The translations under genes and the position numbers were made by a program. A DNA stretch of 64,000 nucleotides from Meloidogyne chitwoodi (taxonomy: Eukaryota; Nematoda; Chromadorea; Rhabditida; Meloidogynidae), in the NCBI GenBank assembly GCA_015183035.1, contig JACZZP010000014.1, positions 868,001-932,000 of the forward strand. Direction: 5' to 3'. The notes beneath the pieces were generated by a model, which was not told where the DNA came from, did not search any database, and saw only the letters and a list, made by a program, of their open reading frames with translations. Shown one piece after another: positions 22,794 through 35,562 of the stretch (position 1 is its first letter; each line of letters begins with the position of its first letter).

Positions 22794-24570
22794 AAATTAA
22801 TTTAATTAAAAATTAATTTAATTAAAAAATACATAATATCTCATTTTTAAAGAAAAATAAATTAGTTATTTTTTAATATTTCTTTGATTTTTAGTTCTTT
22901 TTGGGTAATTAATATAAAATAATTTTAATTTTTTATTTTTTTAAACCTTTTTAGTTGCACATTTTTTATTAATTATTTCGCTTCACCTGACACATATATA
23001 AACTAATAAAAATGCCTTAGGGCCTTATTAGTTCATTTTTATTTTTTCATTCACACTTTGACTTTTTTTTTTACTTTTTTAGTTTTTTTATTAATATTAT
23101 TTCTTTTTTTTTCATTTTTAAGAATTTTTCTTAAACTGGTTTTTATATATTTTTTAATTTAAAATTGTTTTGGGACAAAACCACACAAATATATTTAAAA
23201 TAAAAAATAAATGAATGCCCTTCAAAAGACAAAAACTTGAATAAAACGTTCCGTTTCTCTTTCATTTTTATATTTTTAATGTTACCAATTTTATTTAAAA
23301 ATATTTTTATTTTTTAATATAAAATTAAAAAAATAAAATAAATTAAAAGACCAAATATATATTTAATTATATTAAATTAATATTATAATAATTAAAAATT
23401 AAATTAATTATTTATTTAATTTATTTAAATAATAATTAATTTATTATTAATATTTTTGTAGAATTTATTTAAAATTTTTATTTAAAAAATAAATAAAATT
23501 TATAATTTAATTTGTTTGATTTTTAATTTTTCTTTTTCTTTATAAAATCAATTTTAAATATTTATTTGTCTCTTTTATAATGTCCTAAATATATTTAATT
23601 AAATTAATTAAATTAAAGAAAGTATTTATTTATTTATTTGTTTTAGTAACTCAACCAGCTGGTTGATCATCATTAAAAACGCGGTATAGCCAAACTAGTC
23701 TTTTTCTTTTATTTTTTTTACGTATTAAATAAAAAATAAATAGAGAGGGTATTTTTTTATTTTCCAATTCCTTTCTTTCCCCGTCTTTTTTTTTTAATGT
23801 TTCTTTAGCAGCTACTCGCGCATCACAATTATATTTATTTATTTATTTATTACTTCTTTACTAACCTAAACATTCTTTTTATTAATTCTTTTTACAAATC
23901 TAAATGTCCATTTTCTTAATTTATTCGTCCACCCTTTATTTTTTTAAATTATTTTTTATCAATTAAATAAATAAATTATTTATTTAATTCTTAATTTAAT
24001 TTTTAATTATATTTATGACTAATAAATATTTATTTATTTTATAAAAAATTATTCATTTTAATTCTCGTGTTTTTCTAAAGGATCTTTTTTTTAAAAGTAA
24101 ATATTTTTTATTTAAATACCCCTCCCTCCCTCCCTTTCTTTCTTTTTTTTTTAAAAAGTTTTTATTTTCCATTATTTATTGAATATTTTTAATTTATTTT
24201 CAAAATTAATAAAATCTTCCAAAATATTCAAGGTCAGAGCTTCTTCTTCTTTCTTTTATTTCGCGCGACAAAAGTCAAAAATATTATAAAAATAAATAAA
24301 TATATTTTAGTAACTTTATTATTATTTATTTTAAGTTTATTTATTTATCTTTGAGTTCTCTTCAAAATATAATAGTAATTAATAATATAAATAATATTTT
24401 TACTAAACCAGCCGCGTAATTATAAGTAAAGGAGAAATTGGTCAATAAATATTTAAAATATTTTAATTAATTATTTAAATAATTTATACCTTTTTTTGTT
24501 ATTAAAATTATAAATTAATTAATATTATTTATTATTTGTTTTTTAGTTTTTTAATTTAATTTTAAAAATA
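22794..24570. other. Intergenic, extremely AT-rich
   Basis: Long spacer between two plus-strand genes. Contains a pyrimidine-rich block (about 24115-24170, CCCTCCCTCCCTCCC then T-rich) and many TTATTTA runs; no coding signal. Confidence 0.5.
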
Positions 24571-27500
24571 ATGGCTTCAGCCCATAAATCACATTATTAT
24601 GAACAATCTCAGAGAGAGGAAAGAGGCCTTTCTACGGTTAAAAAAATAAAAATAACATATTAATTAAAATATTAATTATTTTTAAGAGACAACATGAAGA
24701 AAGTCTTCGTGATATGGAACAGATTCGTCATGTAATTATTTAAAATAAATATAAATAATTATTTTAATTAAATAATAATTTTATTTTAAATTTATTTATT
24801 TAATTTTTTACAGAAAAATGCTACATTGGATGTGGTAAATAATTATTTAAATAAATAAATAAAAAGAAAGTCTCTGTACATATTAGTAATATCTAATTAA
24901 TATTAAATAATAATAATTGTAATAATATTTTTCTTTTATTTAATTAAAAGGCTGGCTCTGATGCCTTTCGGGCTCAAACTGAGCAAGCAGCTATTCGAAT
25001 TGTTACTCCTCATTATAAAATACCTGATAAACCAGTTAATTTTTATTTAAATTTAATTTTTTTAATTTTTATTTTAAAGGGAACAGATGTTCAAATTGGC
25101 TCTAGTCTTCAAGATTTAAGTTCAAAATTAACAGATAATGCTGATTATAAAGCTGAACGTGCAGCAGAACATTTTAGAATGCAAATAATTGACCCAAGAG
25201 TTGCTTCACATGCACATATTCCTGGTTATTTTTAATTAATTAATTATTTAATTAATTTTAAATTAAAGCTCATGCAATTAGAGATTATGCTCGTCGTCAT
25301 TTAATTGATGATTTTCCTTCATTACATGGAAAACGTTCTTTTCTTGATTTGGAAGCTTTAGATCAATTACGTATTCGCCCAAAAGGAAAACTTGGAGATG
25401 CTACTGACAGAAATAAAGATTTGGATAAATTTTTAAAAAATAGGGATGGAAAACCTTGGGAATTGGCAAATCCACCTAAAGTAAATTTATTTAAAAAATA
25501 TTATTTATTTTAATTTATAAAATGAATATAATAAAATATTTTAATTAATTTAATTAAAAAACATTTATTTAATTTAATTTAAAAATTAAAATAATTTTAA
25601 TTTTAAGGTTGATGATGATTCATTGCGCGAGTTAGATCGATTGCGTAATGTAAATAAATAAATATTTAAAAATTATTATTTATTTATTTTTAGAATATTG
25701 ATAATCTTCAAAAGGTTAATTTAATATTTTATTAATTAAATAATAATTTGCTTATTTGCTTTGCTTTTTTTTATTTTTAAAAATAATTGGTTATTTATAT
25801 TTATTTATTTTTTAATCTTAAAAAGGATCAAAGGGGAATTTAAATATTTTTATAAAATTATTTTTTATTTTATAAAAATTTCCAAAAAGTTTTTCTATGA
25901 AAATAGTCTTCATTTAATCGAAGTAAATCTTTAAATGAATTAAAAGAATTAATTAATGATGAACAAGAAAAAGAAGAAAACAAAAAAGTAATTTTAAAAA
26001 TATATTTAATTTATTTTAATAAATATATTTAGTTTATTATTAAAGAAAATAATGAAAAGGTAAAAATAATTAATTTTAAATATTTTATTTATTTATAATA
26101 AATAAATATTTTAGTCTTTTTTTCTTCCTCTTTTTAAAAAACACTTTTATTTTACCTCAATTTCGATTTTATCCTTCTCTTTGCGCAAGAAAATATAAAA
26201 ATAAATTTGTAAAGAAAAAAGATAAGAAAATCACAAAAATATTTATTTATTTATTTTTCTTTCTTTTTAATTTTTTATGTAGCTAAATAGTTTACACTTT
26301 TTTTAAAAAAAAAAGAAAAATGAGAAGAAGGTAGACTAGATATCTTCTCTTCTCTTCTTTATTTATTTTTCTTTTATTGTCTTTCTCTTCTCTTTTATCT
26401 CAATTGGTTTAACTTTTTTTTAAAAAAATAAAAGTTTTATTCTTTCTAATATTTATTTATTTTTGTTACCGTTTTTTTACTTTTTTTTTTAATTTTGTGG
26501 ATACTTATATTTAAAATATTAATTTATATTATATTTTAATATTAATTACTCTCTTTTTTATTTTCTTCTTTTTTTCCTCCTCTTAAAAAAAAATAATTTT
26601 TAATTTATTTTTTAAAGTTATCTCCTCCTCTTCCATCACCACCTTCATCACAATTTTTATTTTCTATTGGCCAGTATTCCATTAATTTTGAAAATATTAT
26701 TATTAACAATTCTTCTGAAAAACAAAGTGAAACTAGCAGTATTTCTGTAAGTTATTTATTTATTTATTTTTTGGATTATTATTTTATATAAAAAGGGGAA
26801 AAGAAAATATATAAAATTTGAATTGAATCATTTCAAAAAATATATTTATTTAGTACTTTTAAAAATATATTCTTGTATTTTTCTAAAAAAAATTTCTCAA
26901 GTTTTTTTTTAAATTCAAAAACAAATATTTAAATATATCCTTTTCTTCTTTTTTTCATTTAAATATCTTTTATAAATATAAAAAAACCAAACAAGGATAG
27001 CTTTATAAAATAATATAATTCTTCTTTTTTTATTTTTAATATATTTTTAAGCCTGTACAAACCAAAAAATAAAATAAAAAATTTTTTAGAGAAAGATTTT
27101 TTTATTTTTATTTTCTTTCTTATTTATATCACAATATTTTTTTATTAATTTTTATTTAATTTTGAATATATAAACTCTTTTAACATTAAAAAAATTACAA
27201 ATTTAAAATTGTTAAAAGAGGGAATTTAAATAAATATATTATTATTAATTATTATTAAATATTTTAAATGTTTAATAATAATAATAATAATAATATATTA
27301 TTTCCTTTTATCATTCGTTCTGTTAAACAATTTCCATTAATTAATTCTACTCAAATTTATTTTGATATAAAAAATACATTAAAATCATCAAGTACTTGTT
27401 CTTATTTCTTTTCTGAAGATGATCGTATTTTTTCAAAATTTTTAGAAATTAAAGAAGAAGAAATGGGAGATTTTAATAATTATAGTAAAGATAAAAGAAA

Positions 27501-30493
27501 AGAAGAAAAAGAGGAATTAAAAATTAAAAAAATAAAATATTTAGAATATTTTGGTAAAGATAAGGTTATTAAATATAAGATTATATTTAAAAATAAATAA
27601 ATAAATATTTTTAAAATATATAAATTTAATTTAAAGATTTTCTCTAAAGAAGAAGAAGAAGAAGAAGAAGAAAAACAAATAAAAGAAGAAAAAGAACCTC
27701 TTTTGTGGCGACGTAATTTGTTTTTAGTTTCAGACGAAAACGGAGCAGATATTTGTGAGTGGAGTTTTAATATAAAAGAAGAAGAAAATAAATTAAAAAA
27801 TAAAATGGAAAAAGAATTTAATGAAAAAAGAATTGAAACAATTGGGGTATTTTTTAAATAAAATAATTTAATTATTTAATTTAATTTTAAAAAGCAACCA
27901 ACAAAATCTTGTTTAAAAAATTCTTCAAAAATATTAGGAAATAGTAATTATTCTCTTCATAATTTTGGTAATGAATCTGATGGAGAAATTTGGGAAAATA
28001 AAGGAGAAATTAATTTAAATTTAAATGAACAACGATTAAATTTAATTAAACAAATGCAACAAAATTTAGAAATACAAAGAAATAATAAACAAAGTTCTTC
28101 TTCAAATTGTTATCCAAAAATTCCTTTTGATGGACCTTTTTTTCGAATAGAAGAAGTTGGTAATGATAGAGGAAAAATAATAGGTAAATTATTTTAATAA
28201 TTGAGAGAGAGGAGAATAATAAATTAATTAATTAAATTTAATAAGAGAGAGAGGAGAATAATAAATTAATTAATTAAATTTAATAAGAGAGAGAGGAGAA
28301 TAATAAATTAATTAATTAAATTTAATAAGAGAGAGAGGAGAATAATAAATTAATTAATTTAATTTAATTAGAGAGAGAGGAGAATAATAAATTAATTAAT
28401 TAAATTTAATTAGATCCTCTCTCTGAATGGAATTCTTGTCAATCATCAACATCAAAAATAAATCAATTTAAAAATAATAATATTGAAGAAGAATTAAATG
28501 AAGACAGAATCATTTATTGGCCATCTCCTAATCAAAAAAATAATTATTTTCCAAAACAAATACCACCACCACCAAAAAATTTAAGAGATCCAGAATGTTT
28601 AGAAGAATTTCTTAGACAAGAAAGAATGCAAAAAGAAGCTGAAATTATTAGAATAAAAAGAGAAAATGAGTTAAGGGATAAACAAGTAATTTATTATTTT
28701 TTTAAATTAAATTTTAAAAATATTTTAAAGTTACGTGCATTGCAAAATAAAGCCTCAACTTCAAAATCTTCTCCTAAATCTTTACCTGATTTTCAAAAAA
28801 ATAATAATATTAGAATATTTGAAACACGTCCAATTTCTGCAGAAGAAACTTTAAATTCTTCAGAAAATAATAAATTAAATAATAATAATAATAAAGGAAC
28901 TTGGAGAAGAACTTTTACTTTAGATTCAAGATTTTCAAATAATAATGAATTAATAATTGATGAAAGAAATGAAATTCTGACAAGTGATGAAAGATTAATT
29001 AGAGAAAGATTTAATATTGATTTATTAAAGGTTTTTTTATTAATTTAATTTTTTTGGAATTATTTTAAAAAAAAGTAAATAATTTATTTTAATATTAGAG
29101 AAGAGAATCTTTTATTGAAAAACCAAAAAATCCACCTGAAATTCAAAGAGTTGGTAGAAAATGGCAACCACCAATTGAAGAACAATTAATAAATAAACAA
29201 AAACAACCTTTATTTATTCAAACAGAAAATAATAAAGAATATTTTTGGGAACCTTTAGTTAAAGAGCCTTTATTTAAAAAAGAAAATAAAAATTTTACAC
29301 CTGAAAATTCATCTCTAGAATCTCCAATAATATTAAAAGGACATGGTATTTATTTATTTTAATTTAAGAGAATTTCTTTTCTTTTATTTTCTTTTTAAAG
29401 GTACTGGTCCACTTGATAATGTAGCTAAAAGACAAACTGTTGGTGTTATTCTTCCTTCTCCTGATGGATCACATCGTCCAAAAACTGAATTCTCTCAAAT
29501 AAGAAAATCACCAGCTGGAGGTTTTATACCTCATGCCCCAAATGTTATTAGAATTTCAAATAAAAAAGAGGAAAAAGAAATAATTAAAGAAAATAAAGGA
29601 CTTTATAGATATATTAATGATAATGAAGATCAATCATTATCTTCACAAAATAATAATAATAATCGTCAACAATTACCACGTCATTCCTCTACAATTGTTC
29701 AATTAGGACCATTACCACGTGTAGAAGTTCGTCGTAGAATTAAACTTTTAGAAGCTCGTCAACAACAACAATTTAATAATAATCATCATCAAAGAAGTAG
29801 AAGTGCTATATCTTTTAATAATAAATATTCTTCTTCTTCTTCTTTTCGTTCTCCTTCAGCTCAACGAAGTTTAGAAAGAATAAAAAAAGCAACTGCTCCA
29901 AAATCTCCTCCAATTAGTTATTCAAGGGCAAGAAAATATATTCCTCCTGCATTACCTTCAGGAATTAGAGTTATTAATTAATTAATTATTTTTAATATTT
30001 AATTATTAATTAATTAATTAATTAATTATTTTTAATATTTAATTATTAATTAATTAATTAATTAATTATTTTTAATATTTAATTATTAATTAATTAATTA
30101 ATTAATTAATTAATTATTTTTAATATTTAATTATTAATTAATTAATTAATTAATTATTTTTAATATTTAATTATTAATTAATTAATTAATTAATTAATTA
30201 TTTTTTAGCAAAGTTCAGAAAAACCTCAAATAATAACAGCAAAACATAATAATACTAAACAAATGTCTGAAGCTGTTAAAAGTGCAGTTAAATCTCATAA
30301 ACAAATTCATCAACCAATTTGTGCTAAATTTGCACCAAATACATTTTCTACACGAAAACAAAAATTTGAAAAAAAATTAAAAATTCCTCAAGAAAAATTA
30401 AAAAAAGAAATAATATCAAATAATAATGAAGAAATACAAAGTTATCATTCTGAAAGAAAAATTGAACATAGACGTTATATTTCAAAAAATTAA
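24571..30493 (+). CDS. Large multi-exon low-complexity protein, unknown (first part of a long locus)
   Basis: About twenty small exons joined mainly by phase-0 introns. ATG 24571 gives MASAHKSHYYEQSQREERG. The N-terminal region is normal complexity and probably conserved: GSDAFRAQTEQAAIRIVTPH, IGSSLQDLSSKLTDNADYK, EHFRMQIIDPRVASHAHIP, HAIRDYARRHLIDDFPSLHG, DLEALDQLRIRPKGKLGDA. Later exons are Asn/Glu/Lys-rich, with short ordered islands such as EEEKEPLLWRRNLFLVSDEN, PPPPKNLRDPECLEEFLRQ, GTGPLDNVAKRQTVGVILPS and PRVEVRRRIKLLEARQQQQ. The terminal exon has KSHKQIHQPICAKFAPNTFS and stops at 30493. An exon with start-like ATG at 27268 could be a second promoter or part of this gene. No domain recognised; a scaffold or cytoskeletal protein is a guess. 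Continuation into 30865-33077 by alternative splicing is likely. Confidence 0.55.
28202..28412 (+). repeat. Intronic tandem repeat, 42-bp unit, about five copies
   Basis: Unit begins AGAGAGAGAGGAGAATAATA and continues with an AATTAATTAATTAAATTTAATA tail; copies are nearly identical. The array fills the intron between exons ending GKII and starting DPLSEW, running to within a few bases of the acceptor TTAG. Confidence 0.9.
29975..30205 (+). repeat. Intronic AT-only tandem repeat, about five copies
   Basis: Repeats of TTATTTTTAATATTTAATTA plus a variable number of TTAA/ATTA steps, in the intron before the exon starting QSSEKPQ. The variable step number suggests slippage. Confidence 0.85.
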
Positions 30494-30864
30494 AAAATAA
30501 TATACATATAAAGGTAATAAAATAAATAATAATATATTTTTATAATTAATTTTATTTTATAAAAGAAATTATAAATATTTTAAAAAATTAATTTAATTAA
30601 TTAAAAATAAATAAATAATTTTAATTTATATATTTAATTAATTATTTTTATATTATAATTAATGCTTTTTTACTTTTTTTTTCTTGCCTTTGCTTTATTT
30701 TATTTAAACTTTTGTGAAATAAAAAATTATTATTTTTATTTATTTTTATTTATTTTTATTTATTTGTTTATTTTAATTTTTTTTTGCAATTATGTTGCTG
30801 CTGTAATATTTTAATTTAAAAATTGATGATTAAAATTAAATATTTTTTATATATTTATTATAGG

Positions 30865-33077
30865 CTCGTCCAATTCCTCGAGCAGTAAGTATATTTTATT
30901 TATTTATTATTTTAAAAATAATTATTATTTATTTTTTTCTCTCTTATTTTATAATAATTAATTTTAAATAATGTTAAAGCTTCTAATAAATAATTTTCAA
31001 AAAATTAAATTTCTTGTTTTTTTTTAATTTTTTGGGAGGATTTATTTAAAAAATATTTTTAATTTAGAAGCTTTTAATCTTTAATTAGGTTCTTTTATAA
31101 TATAATTTATTAATATTTTTTCAACATCTTTAATTTTTAAAATATTAATTTCTCTTTCTTTTTTTCATCTTCTTTTATATAATATAAGGTATTTAAATAA
31201 ATATATAGGATTATAATAATAATAATAATAAACAACAACAATATTATTCAAAATTAAATAAATCATTAGAAGGTTCAGCAACTTCTTCTGAAAGTTGTTT
31301 AACTGTTAGTTTTAGTTTTATTTATTTTTTTAATTTAATTTTATTTTTAAGGATATTTCTTCTCCAAATTGGCAATTTAATTATTTTAATAATTCAAATA
31401 ATAATAATAATTTATTATTACCTAATTCTTCTTTAAATGAAAATAAAAATAGTAATTATTTTAAAAAAGAAGAAATATCACCTAATAATTTACTTAAAAT
31501 ATTTTCTTCTTCTTTTTCATCAAATAATCAACAAAAACAAAATAAATATAATAAACAATTTAAGGTTAAAATAAAATGCACAAAAAACAAATACACAACA
31601 AAGCACAAACAAATAAATAAACATTTTATTATTTTAATTATCTGCACTTTTTAATTTATAATCTTCATTTTTATTTATTTTATTTTTACTAATTCCTTCA
31701 CATTTTTTAAAATATATTTTATTTAAATGCACAACATTTTTTTTAAATATATTTTATTATTTAATTTTAATTTTAAGGAACGTAGTATAATTAAAATAGA
31801 ACCTCCAGCACCAATTCAACGTAGAGAAGTTGTTAGAAGAGAAATAATTAAAGTAAAAATAAATAATAAAATAATTATTTATAATTATTTTTAATTCTTA
31901 GGCTCCAACAATTAAACATACAGTTCACCGAATTGAAGAAAAGAAAAAAACAGAAGAAGTTGAACGTCGTATTATTCGTCGTGAACGTCGTCATAAAAGT
32001 CATCGTGTTCATCGTGGTTATCATAGTAGTAGTGGAGGAGTAGGAGGACATGATTATCATAATTATGGATCTTGGGGTGAAAGAAGAGGAGGTGGGGGTT
32101 AAAATAAATAAATATATTTAAATATTTAAGGAGATGGAGGATATAGAAGTAGATCAGCTTCACGTCGAAGTGGTTATGCAAAAGGATTTTCTGATGGTGG
32201 TATAGGAGAACGTCATTTACCTATTAGTTATGAGGGTAGTGATAGACGTTTTGGAGGAGGCTTAGATTCTGAACGTTATTTTTCTGCTCAAAATGGACAT
32301 GCACGTTATGGTTCTGTTACTGATAGTCTTCGACGTGGAGATACAAAATATATGCCAAATGGAGAATTAAAAATGAATGGAGGAGGAACTTTAAAAGTTT
32401 TAAAAAATTTTAATAAATAAATAAATTAATAATTAAGCATCATCGTGTCCACAAAGCTCATTCTACAAGAGATGTTTATCATCATAATGATGAAAGAGGG
32501 GGTGATACTGGCAGTCGCCATTCTTTTTATCAACGTCGAGAACCTTTTGTTGAATTTCCTCCTTCTTTAGATCGTCGTTCAGAATGGTCAGTTCCACCAG
32601 AACCACCATCACATCATCATCATCATGTTATGGACGGCGGTCAATTGACAAAAGCACGTTCTTTTGCTGATTGGGGAGAAGAAGGACGTGGTCGTAGTGT
32701 TTTTGGAAATAGAGGGTAAATATTTTATTTAAAATAAAATATATAAATTAAATAAATAAATATAAAGATATGATGAGGATATGGCTAAATTAGAAAATGA
32801 ATTTCGTGATGCTCGTCTTATGAGAATACCAAGTGGAAATATGTATGAAAAGCAACATCATCATAGAGAAATACCTGGTGGCTATGAAACTTATGAACGT
32901 GAAGTTAAGGCACATTCTGATAGAAAATTAGATGGTGGGGGAGGATTTGGTACACCTAATGGAGAACATCATAGGTACTATCTTAATTAATTAAATTAAT
33001 TATTTTATTTAAATAGAAGTCGAGATGTTAGTCAAATAAGTGTAAAACATGAAGGAGGTTTACCATCTAGTAAATAA
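30865..33077 (+). CDS. Basic His/Arg/Gly-rich exons, probable 3' continuation of the 24.6-30.5 kb gene
   Basis: A phase-0 exon ARPIPRA (30865-30885, followed by GTAAGT) leads to Asn/Ser-rich exons, then IKIEPPAPIQRREVVRREI, KHTVHRIEEKKKTEEVERRI and IRRERRHKSHRVHRGYHSS. Gly/Arg/Ser-rich exons follow with RSASRRSGYAKGFSDGG, ISYEGSDRRFGGGLDSERYF, KYMPNGELKMNGGGTLK, HHRVHKAHSTRDVYHH and KARSFADWGEEGRGRSVFG. The closing part looks conserved: DEDMAKLENEFRDARLMRI, PSGNMYEKQHHHREIPGGYE, TYEREVKAHSD, stop 33075-33077. No ATG suits an independent start, and the first exon opens with a splice acceptor. I therefore read this as an alternative 3' half of the upstream gene, skipping the terminal exon at 30207-30493. 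Family not recognised. Confidence 0.55.
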
Positions 33078-33567
33078 TAAAATATTAAAAATAAAATTAA
33101 ATAATACAAAAATTATTTTATATTTTTCTTTGACTTTCATTTCACTTCAAATTGTGAAATCTACAAAAATTTTTCTTCTTCTTCTTCTTATATATTTTGT
33201 TTCAAAAATATAAAAATATTTTATAGTTTATTTTTATCGCTCATTATTAAAAAAAATTATTTTCTTTTTCCACTTTTTAAAAGCCATTTTTATTTTAAAA
33301 TTTTTATTAATAATAACTGCCTTTTTTAATTAATAAAATTGTGCCACTTTTTTTTCAATCAAAATAATAAATAATTTAATCTTTCCCCACTTTCATTTAA
33401 AATTTTAATTAAGAATTCATTTATTTAAAATCCCGAAAGTATTTTAAATTAATAAAAAATTAATATTTTATTAATTTATTTAGGATTATAATTTAAAAAT
33501 TAATAAAGGTTTAATACAATTGTCAATTAATCACTTTAATATTTTATTAAATTTTAATTAATTTTTA
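33078..33567. other. Convergent 3' spacer
   Basis: Between two convergent stop codons; AT-rich with no coding signal. Presumably both 3' UTRs. Confidence 0.5.
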
Positions 33568-34695
33568 TTATAATATAAATGGTTGAATTCCTGCTGCTTT
33601 CATAATAATTTGAGGTAATTGTTTTAATTCTTCAAAAGAAATAAAACTATCTTCATTAATATCTAATTGACTAACTGCTAAATTTATATCATCATTAATA
33701 TTATTATTATCCTTAATATAATTTTTATTTTATTTTTATTAATATATTATTTTACTTTTATTTTTCCAAATCTATTTTGATGTGTTATTAATTCTTTAAT
33801 ATTTATTTTTCCATCATTATCTAAATCTAATGCTGCTATTAATGATTGAGCTTGACCAGCATTTTCTTCAATCTATTTTTAAAAATAATAATTTAATTAA
33901 TTAATTAAAATAAACTTTAGATAAATGACTTTCGAAAGAATCTGCTACGCTTGAAAATTCTTTTTTAGAAATAAGTCCATCATTATTTACATCAGAAACA
34001 TCAAAAAGGCCTATTATAATACTATCAGAAATTTTCTCAGATTTTAATTCATTAATATTTAAAAATCCATCTGAATTTGAATCAAATTTCTTTAAAAAAA
34101 TAAAAAAGTTAAATAATTTATAAAAAAAATACCTGAAAAACCTTTTCTGATTCTTTTACAGGTTTTCTACTTAATTCAAATGCAAGAGGTACAACTAAAT
34201 GTAATTCTTATTTTTAGTAAAAATTGGAATTTTAATAATATATTACATACATTCAGTTACAGATAATTTACCATCTTTGTCTAAATCATAAATACCAAAA
34301 ATTGCTAAAATAAATAATAAAAATTATATAATAATTATTAATCTTTTTTAAAATTAAAGAATTGCTCTTTAATTTATAATTTTATTAAATTAAAGTTGAT
34401 TAATAAAATAAATAAATATAATAAAAATTATTTAAAAAATCAAACCAGCACTCTGCTTAGGTTCAGCTCCTAAAGCAATTCTATGCCAACTCTGAAATTC
34501 TCCATAAGAAATTAGACCATCAGCATTTTTATCAATTACATCAAAATCAGAAACTATCAAAACAAATTTAAAATAAAAATATTTTAATTAACTATTATTT
34601 TGATTTTCATATTTTTCTTCATTTAATGCAAAAATTAAATAATAAAAAAGAAATAATAATAAAATAATAATTTTAAATAAATTAAATTTTAACAT
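33568..34695 (-). CDS. Secreted or ER-lumenal protein with six EF-hands (CREC/calumenin-like)
   Basis: ATG 34695 gives MLKFNLFKIIILLLFLFYYL, a strong signal peptide, ending near IFALNEE. Six canonical 12-residue calcium loops follow: DKNADGLISYGE, DLDKDGKLSVTE, DSNSDGFLNINE, DVNNDGLISKKE, DLDNDGKINIKE and DINEDSFISFEE (Ser replaces the usual Gly at loop position 6). Conserved pieces between loops include FQSWHRIALGAEPKQSA and FVPLAFELSRKPVKESEKV. The six-loop layout after a signal peptide resembles the CREC family (calumenin, reticulocalbin), but the C-terminus is IQPFIL with no HDEL-type ER retrieval signal. It is therefore more likely secreted, or from a separate nematode EF-hand lineage. 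Calcium binding is expected for at least the first five loops. Confidence 0.82.
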
Positions 34696-35562
34696 TAAAT
34701 AACTTAATAAATAATTAATTATATTATTCTCTTTAGATTATGGAGGATAAAAAAAAAATATTTTATTTTAAGGAAAAGACCTAGATATATATAAATAATC
34801 TTATTTAGTCATATAACAATCAAAATAAGGCCTTAATGTTTATTCAAAGTTTTAGGTGTAACCTATAAAATATAAATTTTATGAAATAATTAATTAATTA
34901 ATTATAATAATTTTAAAGCAAATCGTCACAAATAAATTGGTCTATAATGTTTTGCTTTTTCATTAAATCGCTGCAGGGCCTATCAAAACATAAATAAAGT
35001 TGTTTGTTGCGAAAAATATTTGGGCAAAAAAGAATGAATATGAAAAAATATAAAAATAATTTTTGAGAAGGATCGCGAAAGATTGATCGATTAGAAGGAA
35101 AATAAGGCTGAAACTACATTAATGTTTTATGAAAAACTATATTTATTAAAAATAAATAATTATATTATGACTATATTTTAATTGTTTTACTTAATAATAA
35201 TTTAATTAAAAAAAAGTTTACTTTTATTTCTACAAAATTTTTATAAAAAGAAAAATTTTATCATAAAATGAAAGATCGACAAAATAAAATATTTGAAAGT
35301 TAAGCAAAATCAATTAAATGAAAGCTTGAAAATGTAAAGTTAACAATATCTTTGATTAGACTTGCGTGGATATATTTTTAGAGTAAAAGGTAATTAATAT
35401 TAAAATACTTTTTTAATTTATTAAAAATAATTAAAAATATCCATCCGCGCATGTCTACTTTGATAAATAAATTTTTTAAATTTTACGAGATAAAATTTTA
35501 ATACAAAAATTTTTTCAAAAATACAATAAAAGAATTTTCTAAAAATCGCTCTATAAAAATTA
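34696..35562. other. Intergenic
   Basis: Upstream of the EF-hand gene and downstream of the E(z) gene. AT-rich; no coding signal or clear repeat. Confidence 0.5.

Noticed and set aside
28202..28412. Regular repeat array considered as CRISPR-like
   Set aside because: Units are head-to-tail with no unique spacers, and the context is a eukaryotic intron.
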